From Luteibacter yeojuensis (GTDB taxonomy: Bacteria > Pseudomonadota > Gammaproteobacteria > Xanthomonadales > Rhodanobacteraceae), in assembly GCF_011742875.1 (NCBI RefSeq), contig NZ_JAAQTL010000002.1:496001-560000 (forward strand): a DNA stretch of 64,000 nucleotides, written 5' to 3'. Of the stretch, positions 12,514 to 21,582 are shown in pieces. Positions within the stretch are counted from its first letter, which is position 1; each line of letters starts with the position of its first letter. A program made the position numbers and the translations under genes. Below the pieces are notes generated by a model. The model did no database searches and was not told the DNA's origin. It was given only the letters and a program-made list of their open reading frames with translations.

Positions 12514-12740
12514 TCAGTCCAGCATGCCCCGGATGCGAGCCAGCAGGACATCGATCTCGAACGGCTTCGCGATCATGTCCGTCCCCTGCCCCAGGAACCG
12601 GGACCGCTCCATCGCGTTCTCGGCGTAGCCGGTCATGAACAGCACCGGCAACGCCGGGCGCCATGCGCGTGCCGCTTCCGCCAGTTCGCGGCCGTCCATG
12701 CCAGGCATGCCGATATCGGTGAGCAGGAGGTCGATGACAG
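12514..12740 (-). pseudogene. Fragment of a response-regulator receiver domain
   Basis: The last ~72 codons encode the C-terminal two-thirds of a CheY-like domain: phosphorylatable Asp in LLLTDIGMPGMDG, the threonine strand VLFMTGYAE and the lysine in IAKPF. The N-terminal acidic pair and first helix are missing, and the upstream frame carries no related sequence or start. It is probably the tail of a lost hybrid histidine kinase. The complete single-domain receiver lies next to it on the other strand. Confidence 0.7.
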
Positions 12741-12873
12741 TGTGCCGATCCGCGAAAGCCGTTCGAGGAACGTGCAGGTCTCGCTCCCCCGGGCGCGTGA
12801 TTTCAGTTGACGAAGTCTTCACGCAAGACACGGTATCTGCGTCGCCCACGACCCACCCTAAGAGCGGATTTGC

Positions 12874-13242
12874 ATGGCCACCGAACGCCCCCTCGTTGTC
12901 CTCCTGGTCGAGGACGATGACGCCATCCGCGAAATCTCCGCGATGATCCTTGAGGACGCCGGTCACGAGGTCCACGCCATGCCGAACGGCGATGCCGCGG
13001 AGCGGTGGTTGGATGCGCGGACGCCCGCCTTGTTCCCCGACGTGCTGTTCACCGACGTGCGCATGCCTGGCAGGGTGAAGGGCCAGGACCTGGCCCTGCG
13101 CCACCACGTCGACATGCATGTGCTGGTGACCTCCGGCGAGATGCGCGACCAGCACCCGTGGCTGGTCGAAGGCATGGGCTATCTCCCCAAACCCTACGAC
13201 CGCAAGACGTTGCTCGCGGCCGTCGAGGGTGTCGCTGCCTGA
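12874..13242 (+). CDS. Single-domain response regulator (CheY-like)
   Basis: 122 residues comprising only a receiver domain. The acidic pocket is VEDDD near residue 18, the phospho-acceptor Asp61 lies in LFTDVRMPG, and the conserved Lys is in LPKPYD. There is no output domain, so it would act by phosphorelay or protein contact. A receiver fragment of a probable hybrid kinase lies just upstream on the opposite strand, which suggests that a larger signalling locus has decayed here. Confidence 0.85.
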   Translation: MATERPLVVLLVEDDDAIREISAMILEDAGHEVHAMPNGDAAERWLDARTPALFPDVLFTDVRMPGRVKGQDLALRHHVDMHVLVTSGEMRDQHPWLVEGMGYLPKPYDRKTLLAAVEGVAA

Positions 13243-13246
13243 GGCT

Positions 13247-13642
13247 TCAGGCCTTGTCGACCACCCGGCAGATCCTGCCGCCCGAGAACGCGAATTCGGA
13301 ACTGCCGCGCATCTCCACGACCGTGCCCGCGCGCGGTCCGTCCGGGATGTCCTCGGCGATCTCGCCGTGGAAGTCGATCGTGGCGGCGACGGTATCCCCC
13401 TCTTCCACCAGCGCCACGACCGACTGGTGCCGCGACGCGAACATCGCGGCGCCGACGCGCGCCAGCTTCTCCAGGTCCGCCTTGCCGTCGGTCGCCACGC
13501 TGACCTCGTCGCCCGAGTGGTGCTCGAAGCGCACGTCGTCGGACAGGGTGGCGAGCATGCCTTCGATATCGAAGCGGTTATACGCATCGATATAGGCCTC
13601 GATGAGTGCCTGGCGGGCGGGATCGATGGCGGGGTTCGTCAT
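13247..13642 (-). CDS. SnoaL-like / NTF2-fold protein
   Basis: 131 residues with the small cone-shaped NTF2-fold pattern: ALIEAYIDAYNRFDIEGMLATLSDDVRFEHH at the N-terminus, then alternating strands ending in FSGGRICRVVDKA. Such proteins are often uncharacterised hydrolases, isomerases or binding proteins. No catalytic residues can be assigned. Convergent with the response regulator, four bases apart. Start at 13642 by family pattern. Confidence 0.75.
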   Translation of the reverse strand: MTNPAIDPARQALIEAYIDAYNRFDIEGMLATLSDDVRFEHHSGDEVSVATDGKADLEKLARVGAAMFASRHQSVVALVEEGDTVAATIDFHGEIAEDIPDGPRAGTVVEMRGSSEFAFSGGRICRVVDKA

Positions 13643-13750
13643 GGCGCCATCATACATAGCCGTGGCGATGGCCGGATAGAGCAGGAACGTGCCTTGCCGC
13701 GACCTCCCCGGCCCCGTATGGTGCGGCTTCCGTCCCAACCGAGCATCCCG

Positions 13751-15124
13751 ATGTCGCATTCGCAGGAGCACTCCCCCGAACATCTCAGGCGTAGCCTGTC
13801 GAACCGCCATCTGCAGCTGATCGCCATCGGCGGAGCCATCGGAACCGGGCTGTTCATGGGATCGGGCAAGACCATCAGCCTGGCCGGGCCGTCCATCCTG
13901 CTGGTGTACCTGATCATCGGCGTGATGCTGTTCTTCGTGATGCGGGCGATGGGCGAGCTGCTGCTCTCCAACCTCAACTACAAGTCGTTCATCGACTTCT
14001 CCACCGATCTCCTCGGTCCCTGGGCGGGCTTCTTCTGCGGCTGGACTTACTGGTTCTGCTGGATCATCACCGCCATCGCGGACGTGATCGCCATCGCCTC
14101 CTACGCGCAGTTCTGGTTTCCCGGTCTCGCGCCGTGGATACCCGCGGTGCTCTGCGTGCTCCTGCTGCTGACCTTGAACCTCACGACGGTCCGCCTTTTC
14201 GGCGAACTCGAGTTCTGGTTCGCCCTCATCAAGATCGTCGCCATCTGCGCGCTCATCGTCACCGGCTTCGGCATGGTGGCCTGGGCCTTCCAGTCGCCGG
14301 ACGGACACGTGGCCTCGCTCGCGAACCTGTGGAACGACGGCGGCCTGTTCCCCATGGGCATCGGCGGATTCTTCGCCGGCTTCCAGATCGCCGTGTTCGC
14401 CTTCGTCGGCATCGAGCTGGTCGGCACCACGGCGGCCGAAACGGCGGACCCCGAACGCAACCTGCCCAAGGCGATCAACTCGATCCCCGTGCGCATCATC
14501 CTGTTCTACGTGCTGTCGCTCGTGGTGATCATGTCGGTGACGCCGTGGCGCCAGGTGCTGCCGGGCAAGAGCCCGTTCGTGGAACTGTTCGTACTCGCAG
14601 GCATTCCGGCGGCCGCCAGCCTGATCAACTTCGTGGTGCTCACCTCGGCCACGTCGTCGGCCAACAGCGGCATCTTCTCCACCAGCCGCATGCTGTTCGG
14701 ACTGGCCGAGGAAGACCATGCGCCGAAGGCCTTTCACCACCTGTCGAAGGCGGCGGTACCCTCGCGCGGCCTGCTCTTCTCCTGCATCTGCCTGCTGGGC
14801 GGCGCGATGCTGGTATACGTGATCCCGAACCTCGTCACCGCATTCACGCTGGTGACGACGCTGGCGGCGATCCTCTTCATGTTCGTCTGGTCGCTGATCC
14901 TGGTGGCGTATATGGCCTACCGGAAGAACCGTCCCGAGCTGCACGCGGTGTCGAGCTACAAGATGCCCGGCGGGGTGTTCATGTGCTGGGCCTGCCTTGC
15001 GTTCTTCGCCTTCGTGCTGGTGTTGCTGGCACTGGAGAGCGATACGCGGCAGGCGTTGATCGCGAGTCCGGTGTGGTTCGCGATCCTTGGCATCGGATAC
15101 GCGTTGCGCCGGAAGAAGGCCTGA
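13751..15124 (+). CDS. Amino-acid permease, CycA/AAT type
   Basis: 457 residues with 12 predicted membrane segments. The start (HLRRSLSNRHLQLIAIGGAIGTGLFMGSGKT) and the central FVGIELVGTTAAETADPERNLPKAIN are hallmarks of the amino acid-polyamine-organocation superfamily, AAT family. The length and opening resemble the D-serine/D-alanine/glycine transporter CycA, but the substrate is not proven. It is a single gene followed by a strong terminator at 15211. Confidence 0.85.
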   Translation: MSHSQEHSPEHLRRSLSNRHLQLIAIGGAIGTGLFMGSGKTISLAGPSILLVYLIIGVMLFFVMRAMGELLLSNLNYKSFIDFSTDLLGPWAGFFCGWTYWFCWIITAIADVIAIASYAQFWFPGLAPWIPAVLCVLLLLTLNLTTVRLFGELEFWFALIKIVAICALIVTGFGMVAWAFQSPDGHVASLANLWNDGGLFPMGIGGFFAGFQIAVFAFVGIELVGTTAAETADPERNLPKAINSIPVRIILFYVLSLVVIMSVTPWRQVLPGKSPFVELFVLAGIPAAASLINFVVLTSATSSANSGIFSTSRMLFGLAEEDHAPKAFHHLSKAAVPSRGLLFSCICLLGGAMLVYVIPNLVTAFTLVTTLAAILFMFVWSLILVAYMAYRKNRPELHAVSSYKMPGGVFMCWACLAFFAFVLVLLALESDTRQALIASPVWFAILGIGYALRRKKA

Positions 15125-15210
15125 AGCCGCCGCCATCGTCGTTCCGGCATGGGCGGGTGGCTTGCGATACGTGGTGGTTCGAGTCGCTGGGCCCCTGCCT
15201 CAAGACAAGA

Positions 15211-15241
15211 AAAGGCCCGCTCTTTCGAGCGGGCCTTTCCT
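15211..15241 (+). terminator. Rho-independent terminator after the permease gene
   Basis: A perfect 12-bp stem (AAAGGCCCGCTC / GAGCGGGCCTTT) with a TTTC loop, 15211-15238, ending in a short T-rich tail. It lies 87 bases after the permease stop; the flanking A and T runs may let it act in both directions. Confidence 0.85.
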
Positions 15242-15304
15242 TTACCGCTGAAGGCTACCTCAGAATGCCACGCGCACACCCGCGGTCACGCCAATGCCGA
15301 ATTC

Positions 15305-15328
15305 TGTAGGAGCCGCTATAGCGGCGAG
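15305..15328 (+). repeat. Single REP element
   Basis: One copy of the local REP palindrome (TGTAGGAGCC then GCTATAGCGG) between the terminator and the 3' end of the convergent secreted-protein gene. Confidence 0.85.
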
Positions 15329-15349
15329 GGCCGCTTGCCAACCGCAAGA

Positions 15350-16690
15350 TCACCGTGCCGAAGCCCCCACGCCGGGAACGATCGACGACAAGAGCAACGC
15401 CCCCCGCTTCACCTTCACGTACACCGAGCCCACGGCCTCCAGCTTCCCGCCCTTCAACCGCCAGGCCGAGACCATCCAGTCGCCGTTGATACGCCAGCCC
15501 ACATGCCCGTGCCCGATGAAGCCGAGCAGGGTCTCGCCGCGGAAGTCGATCGGGAAGAACGTGGCTTCGGGTCCATAGCCCGTCATCTCGCCTTCCGCGA
15601 AACGGGCTTCGAAGGTGGGAAGGTCCGCATAGGCATTCGTGTCGCCTTTCGGAGCGATCCCGGAAGGTGACCGGGCGGGCGCGACCATGGCCTCGTAAGC
15701 GGTTTTCGCCGCGCCCGTCAGGGATCGGTCGAGCGTGCCCGGCACAGGGCTAGGGTCGTAGCGGGCCACCGCGGCCATGGCCGTGGTGGCGAAGTCGTCG
15801 CACGGCGACTGCTTCGGTGCACATGCGCTGCCCACAGGAGAAAGCGCATGGTCGAAACGCATCGTCAGCTGCGTGCCCGGACCGAACGTCCGCCCGTCCC
15901 ACCGGCTCGCCTCAAGGTTCATCTCGCCGGCCGAGGGGTTGGTAAGCACCGTCGCGACCACGTCGTCGCCGATGCGCGCCATGCCGTGCACGGTCATGCA
16001 GTCACCGTCCCACATCGCAGGTGCATCGACCGCCACCGCCTTCGTTCCCTCGACACGGAATGCCGTCTCCGTCCAGCAATGCGCCGTGCCACCGACCGAG
16101 AAAAGCGAGCTCACGGTCGTGCCGGGAAGCTTTCGATAGCCCGACGAAGCGTCCAGCTCCCCGAGCGCCTTGCGCAGCCTGGCGTCGGGTTCATAGGGAA
16201 AGGATGTCGGATCGTCGAGCGAGGCATCGGTGGCGAGCGTTATCGGCAGCCCCACCTTGCCGAGGTCGGCCAACGCGTCGTAAGAACCCGCAGGCAGTCG
16301 GGACAGGCCCGCCCGCACCGCATCCAGCGGCTTCGGGGCCGTCCTGTCGAGGCCGCGGAGGAAGTCGATGCGTGCCGGGTATTGCCCGATATCGGCGGGC
16401 AATGGCTTGCCGGGACTGTCGCGAAGGAAATCCGTGATGGAAGCATCCCGGTCGGCCAGCCAGTGACGCTGGTCGAGCTTCAGCGCACCGCCCTTTTCCG
16501 GATGATTTTTCACGGCGGTGCGGAAGGCGGCGCCAAGCTGCCCATCGAGGGCGGAGACGGCGGGCGAGGCGCAGATTGCCTTCTCGACCGGCGTGGAGGC
16601 CTTGCCACAGTCGAAGCCCGCGGCATATGTCATGGCGGGAGCGAGCAGCAGCGCCGGCGACATCCATCGAATCGTCTTCCTCACGAGCAA
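15350..16690 (-). CDS. Secreted protein with N-terminal LprI-like (DUF1311) domain
   Basis: 446 residues with a signal peptide ending near AMTYA. The first mature segment, FDCGKASTPVEKAICASPAVSALDGQLGAAF, is the cysteine-containing LprI/DUF1311 motif; members include lysozyme-inhibitor-like proteins. The remaining ~330 residues are not recognised but contain further cysteines (HCWTE, GDCMTVHG, SACAPKQSPCDDF), consistent with a disulphide-bonded periplasmic or outer-membrane-associated protein. No operon partner. The lysozyme-inhibitor role is only suggested by the domain. Confidence 0.7.
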   Translation of the reverse strand: MLVRKTIRWMSPALLLAPAMTYAAGFDCGKASTPVEKAICASPAVSALDGQLGAAFRTAVKNHPEKGGALKLDQRHWLADRDASITDFLRDSPGKPLPADIGQYPARIDFLRGLDRTAPKPLDAVRAGLSRLPAGSYDALADLGKVGLPITLATDASLDDPTSFPYEPDARLRKALGELDASSGYRKLPGTTVSSLFSVGGTAHCWTETAFRVEGTKAVAVDAPAMWDGDCMTVHGMARIGDDVVATVLTNPSAGEMNLEASRWDGRTFGPGTQLTMRFDHALSPVGSACAPKQSPCDDFATTAMAAVARYDPSPVPGTLDRSLTGAAKTAYEAMVAPARSPSGIAPKGDTNAYADLPTFEARFAEGEMTGYGPEATFFPIDFRGETLLGFIGHGHVGWRINGDWMVSAWRLKGGKLEAVGSVYVKVKRGALLLSSIVPGVGASAR

Positions 16691-16878
16691 ACCTCCATCC
16701 TGCCGGCCTCCCGGCGGTCGGGGGTCATTCTAGAGAGGGAACCTGAAGGTGGCCTGCGGCACCTGTCACATAGGCTGTAGGCGTCGGCCTACAGGAATGC
16801 CGTCAAGGGTGCGCTATATTCCCTTCTTCCGATCGGCCAGCCGGGGGCACGGGCCGCGAACGGAACAGGGGAGACACC

Positions 16879-16917
16879 ATGGCAAGACAGCCGTACATCC
16901 CAGGGCCGGTCCGATGA
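16879..16917 (+). CDS. Putative 12-codon leader peptide before the Mrr gene
   Basis: ATG 16879 has a strong GGGGAGA ribosome binding site six bases upstream and encodes MARQPYIPGPVR. Its TGA overlaps the ATG of the following gene (ATGA at 16914-16917). The next gene has no good ribosome binding site of its own, so this short frame may drive its translation by coupling. Inferred from sequence only. Confidence 0.45.
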   Translation: MARQPYIPGPVR

Positions 16918-17735
16918 CGACAGGCTTCAAGTCCGTCGATTTTCGACACGACGACGCACTCACGCGCGTTTCGTGGGACGCCTTCGAGCGCCTGATCGCC
17001 GATCACTACCGCGGCCTCGGATATGACGTGGTGCATACCGGCACGGGCGGGGGCATGCACCGCACCGACGGCGGCATCGACCTGAAGCTGCTGCGCGACG
17101 AGGAAGTGATCGTCGTCCAGTGCAAGCACTGGAACTGTTGGAAAGTGCCGCACAACGACGTGCACCAGCTCATCGGCGTGATGCATACGGCGGGCGCGAC
17201 CGGGGCCATCGTCATTACCTCGGGCGAATTCACGGAAACCGCCATCGAAGCCGCCGCCAAGTTCCGGCACATCCGTCTCATCGACGGCAAGGCCGTGCGG
17301 GCCATGCTCGGTCCTGTCGCGGAGCCCGAACTGCCGCACGCCAGCATCGACGACATGCCGTCCTGGGCGAGCAAGGCACGCCGGTCGCGGCGCGCAAAGT
17401 CGAATCGCATGCCCTGGGTCGCGGCAGCCGGAGCCGTCCTTACCATGGTCGTCGCTTTGACGATGCTCTACAGCCACTACATTCGCGAGATCCACGCCGC
17501 CCAACTGGCTGCCATGCGCGCCACCGTCGCGCGCGCGGCCACCCAGGTCGCGCAGGCACGGCAGATGCCGGCCACGTTACCGGCACTGATCTCCCAGCGC
17601 CCCATGAACACCCTCAACGGCCGCCCCGCCATCGTGCACGACGTGCCGATGAACAAGTCGGACATTGCCGCATGGGAAAAGAAGAACGCGGAGTCGATGC
17701 GGATCCTGGAGAAGACGACGCCGTCGTTGCCGTAG
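16914..17735 (+). CDS. Membrane-anchored Mrr-type restriction-endonuclease-domain protein
   Basis: 273 residues. Residues ~15-125 form a PD-(D/E)XK nuclease fold of the type IV Mrr family: WDAFERLIADHYRGLGYDV, the aspartate in GGIDLKL, and the core VIVVQCKHW. One transmembrane helix (~residues 165-185, WVAAAGAVLTMVVALTMLYS) is followed by an alanine-rich coil and tail. The fold suggests cleavage of foreign or modified DNA, but fusion to a membrane helix is also seen in nuclease-fold proteins of unknown role. Translation is probably coupled to a 12-codon upstream peptide. Convergent and abutting with the next gene. Confidence 0.75.
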   Translation: MTTGFKSVDFRHDDALTRVSWDAFERLIADHYRGLGYDVVHTGTGGGMHRTDGGIDLKLLRDEEVIVVQCKHWNCWKVPHNDVHQLIGVMHTAGATGAIVITSGEFTETAIEAAAKFRHIRLIDGKAVRAMLGPVAEPELPHASIDDMPSWASKARRSRRAKSNRMPWVAAAGAVLTMVVALTMLYSHYIREIHAAQLAAMRATVARAATQVAQARQMPATLPALISQRPMNTLNGRPAIVHDVPMNKSDIAAWEKKNAESMRILEKTTPSLP

Positions 17736-18521
17736 TCAGCGCGACCGGCGTTTCGCCAACGCTTTGGACGAAAGACACGATTCGTCCCAGGTCGCCGAAC
17801 GCACGAGCCGCTCTTCGCCAAAGCGATCTTTCGGCAGCGACACCGGCCCACTCTCCGTCATGGCCGCGCAACGATCGCCTGCGCATTCGATAGGAATGGC
17901 GGGCATGGGCTTCCCGTCGTCGGCTCGCCGGATGTCGACGACGGATACATCCACGAGCCCGTCGCGAAGCTGCCTGACTCTCGCCTCGAACCGGACGAAC
18001 TCTCTCCTGCCCTCTTCCCATCCCTCTTCGCCGATCCCGAGCGATGGGAGTATCGGGGTCAAGGCCGTGATCCCGACCAGGACCGGTATCAGCAGCAGCG
18101 GAACGTACACCGCGATGAAGTAACCCGCCCACTTCGTCAACTCGTCGAGCGTCTTGGTAACCCTTGGCCCGATCAGGGGACCCTGCGCATTGGCACGATG
18201 CCGGACAGCCCAACGCTGCGCCTTTTCGGCAACGAATTCGATCAGGCGGTAGATGGCAACGATGATGAGCGACACGACGAGGATCGTACGCAGGGGATCG
18301 AACCGCGACCCGAAGAGGGACCCGCTCCACATGAAAAAGCCAAGAAATCCGTCATACAGCATGTCGGCGAACGAGTGCTCCGTCGCCATCAGCGGAAGGC
18401 CGATACTCCGCCAGTAGTTCGTATTGAACTCCCGTCCCGCCATGTAGAGGATGGCCGTTAACAAGGTCAGGTACGGAAGTCCACGCACCGCGTTCTTCAG
18501 GGCTGTCAGCAGCTTGTCCAT
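17736..18521 (-). CDS. Uncharacterised membrane protein
   Basis: 261 residues with about four hydrophobic segments (around GLPYLTLLTAILYMAG, ILVVSLIIVAIYRLI and YFIAVYVPLLLIPVLVGITALTPIL) and a polar C-terminal domain containing two cysteines (IECAGDRCAAM). The ATG at 18521 has a GGGGAT-type ribosome binding site and is preferred over an in-frame ATG at 18584. Not a family I recognise. The C-terminal domain probably lies in the periplasm or cytoplasm as a soluble module. Confidence 0.65.
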   Translation of the reverse strand: MDKLLTALKNAVRGLPYLTLLTAILYMAGREFNTNYWRSIGLPLMATEHSFADMLYDGFLGFFMWSGSLFGSRFDPLRTILVVSLIIVAIYRLIEFVAEKAQRWAVRHRANAQGPLIGPRVTKTLDELTKWAGYFIAVYVPLLLIPVLVGITALTPILPSLGIGEEGWEEGRREFVRFEARVRQLRDGLVDVSVVDIRRADDGKPMPAIPIECAGDRCAAMTESGPVSLPKDRFGEERLVRSATWDESCLSSKALAKRRSR

Positions 18522-18640
18522 GATCCCCGCTCCCTCGATGCGAACCGGGTGGACCGGCCGCTCCGGCATATGTAGCGGCAGCATGACGGCGAACTTGAGG
18601 TCCGCACGAACGCCCTACCCTCGGCGACGGACAAAGCCTG

Positions 18641-20164
18641 TTATCGCGGATAAGGCACGCGCTCGCCCGCCTTCAGCGCATCGAGGTCGCGATTGATCGT
18701 GGCGACGGCCACGACCTTGCCGTCCTTGATGTAGCGCACTTCGGCATCCTTGGCCGCGACGGAACCGATCTCCTCGATCGCATCCCACCCTTCGGCATGG
18801 CCGACGTAGCGGATGGTGACGTCGTAGTGGACGCTCCAGAAGAAGGGAGCGTCCGAGTAAGTGTCTTCCTCGCCCATCATGGCCGCCGCGGCGACCTGCC
18901 CCTGCCGCTCGGCCACGACCCAGTGTTCGATACGAACGGGATCGCCCGCCGCGCCAGGAAACCGCGCGATGTCGCCGGCAGCAAAGATGCCCGGGTCGGA
19001 AGTCCGCATGGACGCGTCGACGAGCACGCCGCGATCGAGCTTCAGACCGGCCTGCTCCGCGAGATGCAACCGGGGCTTCACGCCAATGCCCAGCACCACG
19101 CGCGAGGCGGCGACGACGGTACCGTCATCGAGCTTCACCAGGCCGTCTTCGTATCCCACCGCACGCCGTTCCAGGTGGAATACGACACCGTTCGCTTCAT
19201 GCAACAAACGGATGAGACTACCGATCTGCGGCCCAAGCTTGGTCGCCAGCGGCGCGGGCTCCGGACCGATCACATGCACGGCCACCCCACGGTTCCGCAG
19301 CGACGCGGCCACCTCCATGCCGATGAAGCTGCTGCCGATCACGGCCACGGTCTGCGAGGCATCGATATCGCCGAGCACGGCGTCGGCGTCCTTTATCGTG
19401 CGCAAGGTATGGACGTGCGGCCCTTCGAAGCCCGGCGACGAAGGCCGGATCGGCTCGGCGCCGGTAGCAATCAGGAGCTTGTCGTACGCGAGGCTATCGC
19501 CGGAACCGAGAATGACGGTATGCGCCTTCGCATCGATAGCCGTGACCGACGTGTTCAGCCGTACGTCGATGCCCAGGTCCGCATAGAACGCATCGTCCTT
19601 CAACGGCATCCACTCAGGCTCCGCCGTGCCGGCGAGGTAGTCCTTGGAGACATTGGGGCGGTCGTAAGGCGCGTCGGCATCGGCACTGAGGACGACGATT
19701 TCGCCATCGAAGCCCCGCGTGCGCAGACGTTGCGCCGCCGCAAAGCCCGCGGCGCCGCCGCCTACGATGACCATGCGCCTGCTCGAGCGCGACTTGGGAC
19801 ACGATGGCGACGGCGTATCCAGCTTCTCGCGGACGAAGACTTTCCCGCCCACTTCCTCGACGCGCCAACAAGCAACGGGCGCGAGCGCCGGTGCCTTGGC
19901 GGCGCGACCGGTGCGGAGGTCGAAGCACGCATGGTGCCACGGGCACTGGATGGTGTCGCCAACCCGCAGGCCCGCGTACAACGGGCCGCTGTAGTGGCTG
20001 CAGGTGGCCGTCATGGCCACGATGCCGGCACGGGTCAGGGCAAGCATGACGGCTTCGCCATCCACGTGACCAGGGAACACCCCGTCTTCCGGAATCGCGG
20101 AGCGATCGACACCCTGCGAAAGGTCCGGCCCGATGGTGGCGGGATCGGCGACGACGTCGGTCAT
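18641..20164 (-). CDS. Rieske [2Fe-2S]–FAD/NAD(P) oxidoreductase (AIF-like)
   Basis: 507 residues. The N-terminal Rieske domain has cluster ligands Cys55, His57, Cys74 and His77 (CSH...CPWH). From about residue 130 a pyridine-nucleotide-disulphide reductase fold follows: MVIVGGGAAGFAAAQRL for FAD, VAVIGSSFIGMEVAASL for NAD(P)H, and GIFAAGDIARFPG for the second FAD contact. This architecture matches AIFL-type ferredoxin-reductase-like proteins. It is divergent from the AhpD/RclC-like operon and probably supplies the redox function of that stress cluster, the position RclA holds in the E. coli rcl system. Confidence 0.85.
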   Translation of the reverse strand: MTDVVADPATIGPDLSQGVDRSAIPEDGVFPGHVDGEAVMLALTRAGIVAMTATCSHYSGPLYAGLRVGDTIQCPWHHACFDLRTGRAAKAPALAPVACWRVEEVGGKVFVREKLDTPSPSCPKSRSSRRMVIVGGGAAGFAAAQRLRTRGFDGEIVVLSADADAPYDRPNVSKDYLAGTAEPEWMPLKDDAFYADLGIDVRLNTSVTAIDAKAHTVILGSGDSLAYDKLLIATGAEPIRPSSPGFEGPHVHTLRTIKDADAVLGDIDASQTVAVIGSSFIGMEVAASLRNRGVAVHVIGPEPAPLATKLGPQIGSLIRLLHEANGVVFHLERRAVGYEDGLVKLDDGTVVAASRVVLGIGVKPRLHLAEQAGLKLDRGVLVDASMRTSDPGIFAAGDIARFPGAAGDPVRIEHWVVAERQGQVAAAAMMGEEDTYSDAPFFWSVHYDVTIRYVGHAEGWDAIEEIGSVAAKDAEVRYIKDGKVVAVATINRDLDALKAGERVPYPR

Positions 20165-20402
20165 GGCTGGCTCCGGTGACGTGACTGGCTCGCATCGACT
20201 TTATGCGCCCGCGATCGTGCTGAATAGATGGGTTTGCGTGTGCGGGGTGTTGCATGGCGGGCAACAATGCATTGGGTCGAGGCCGGGCCCCCGGGCGCCT
20301 CGCCGTGATCCTAATGAGCATCTTTATGACCCTTGACGTCATTAACAAGCTCACACCCCCTTCGTAAAGTGTCTCCACCGACACAACGAAGGAATTGGCA
20401 CC
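20165..20402. other. Divergent intergenic region (redox cluster)
   Basis: 238 bases between the oxidoreductase and the AhpD-like operon. It must hold both promoters and probably the binding site of the AraC-type regulator at 22119. No clear inverted repeat or riboswitch was seen. A GGAATTGGCACC segment provides the downstream ribosome binding site. Confidence 0.5.
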
Positions 20403-20936
20403 ATGTCACGCCTGCACACCCCCGCCCTCGACTCCGCCACTGGCCCGACCGCCGAGGTTTACGCCCAGATCAAGAAAAGCCTCGGGCGGGTTCCCAACGC
20501 CATGGCGGCCATCGGGGCGCATGGCCCGGAGGCCTTGAAGGCCATCCTGGAGGCCGAGGGCGTGCTGGCAGCCAGCTCCCTCAGCAAGCAGGACCAGGAA
20601 ACCATCAAGCTCGTCGTGAGCGTCGCCGCCGGCTGCGACTACTGTGTCGCCGCCCATAGCCTCGTCGGCAAGTTGGCCGGCCTCGAGCCCGGCACCCTGA
20701 AAAGCATCCGCGACGGGTCGCCGACCGGCGACGAGAAGCGCGACGCGCTGATCCGCTTCGTCCGCAACCTGGTCGAAACCAGCGGAACGATCGAACCGGC
20801 CTCGTTCGCCGAGATCAAGGCCGCCGGCTACACCGACGCCGAGCTCGTCGATATCAGCCTGACCATCGCGGTCATCGTCTTCACCAACACCTTCAACCGC
20901 ATCAACGACACGACGGTCGACTTTCCGTCGGTGTGA
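20403..20936 (+). CDS. Carboxymuconolactone decarboxylase/AhpD-family protein (copy 1)
   Basis: 177 residues of the AhpD-like fold. The redox-active CxxC is in AGCDYCVAAHS with the downstream histidine; the preceding glutamate is in EAEGVLAASSLSKQDQETIKL. Such proteins act as thiol peroxidases or disulphide reductases. It is the first gene of an operon with an RclC-like membrane protein and a second AhpD-like protein, divergent from a Rieske/FAD oxidoreductase, and fits oxidative or reactive-chlorine defence. It is closely related to copy 2 at 21583, sharing the GYTDAELVDISLTIAV...FNRIND ending. Confidence 0.85.
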   Translation: MSRLHTPALDSATGPTAEVYAQIKKSLGRVPNAMAAIGAHGPEALKAILEAEGVLAASSLSKQDQETIKLVVSVAAGCDYCVAAHSLVGKLAGLEPGTLKSIRDGSPTGDEKRDALIRFVRNLVETSGTIEPASFAEIKAAGYTDAELVDISLTIAVIVFTNTFNRINDTTVDFPSV

Positions 20937-20977
20937 CGAAAGCGGCTACAGCATTCCCAACCATCAAGGGGTACGAA

Positions 20978-21502
20978 TTGAACAAGGTCCACATCCGGCA
21001 CAACATGATAGACAAGGCCATCGTCGCCCTGTCGAACACGGCGCTATTCCGCGGCGAGATAGGTCACCACCTGGTGCGCGCGGCCATGGTCTTCACGTTC
21101 GCGATCTTCAGTTACCAGAAATGGTTCAGTTTCGAAGCGCACCAGATCAGAGGGTTCATCGAACATAGCCCCGTGGTGTTCTGGTTGATTCCCGCCTTCG
21201 GTGTCGACGGTGCCGCCCACTTCCTCGGCGCGACCGAAATGCTGTTCGGCAGCCTCATCCTCCTTGGCTTCTGGAACAGGAAGCTTGGCATCCTCGGCGC
21301 AGCCGGCTCGGTCGTCACGTTCATCGGCACCGTCACCATCATGCCGTTCCTGCCGGGTGCCTGGGCGTCGGAAGCGGGTGGCTTCCCGGCCATGTACCTC
21401 CCCGTCGCGTTCCTCGTGAAGGATGTGCTCTTCCTCGCCGTGTCGCTTTACCTCCTGCAACACGACGTGAAGCGGGCCGCGCTCGAGATCGCACAGAAGT
21501 AA
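20978..21502 (+). CDS. DUF417 (RclC/YkgB-like) membrane protein
   Basis: 174 residues with four membrane helices. Diagnostic sequence is SYQKWFSFEAHQIRGFIEHSP, then GATEMLFGSLILLGFWN and a PAMYLP segment, as in DUF417/RclC, an inner-membrane protein of the E. coli reactive-chlorine resistance system. A TTG start at 20978 is preferred because an AAGGGG ribosome binding site lies six bases upstream; a GTG at 20933 overlaps the previous stop but lacks one. Its place between two AhpD-like genes and near an RclR-like regulator supports the stress role. Confidence 0.8.
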   Translation: MNKVHIRHNMIDKAIVALSNTALFRGEIGHHLVRAAMVFTFAIFSYQKWFSFEAHQIRGFIEHSPVVFWLIPAFGVDGAAHFLGATEMLFGSLILLGFWNRKLGILGAAGSVVTFIGTVTIMPFLPGAWASEAGGFPAMYLPVAFLVKDVLFLAVSLYLLQHDVKRAALEIAQK

Positions 21503-21582
21503 GACAGGCAACACAGCCGAAACCCGTCGCCGTCCGATGCCTGGGCGGCGCCAACGACATCGATCAATGAAGGAAACGCGTC

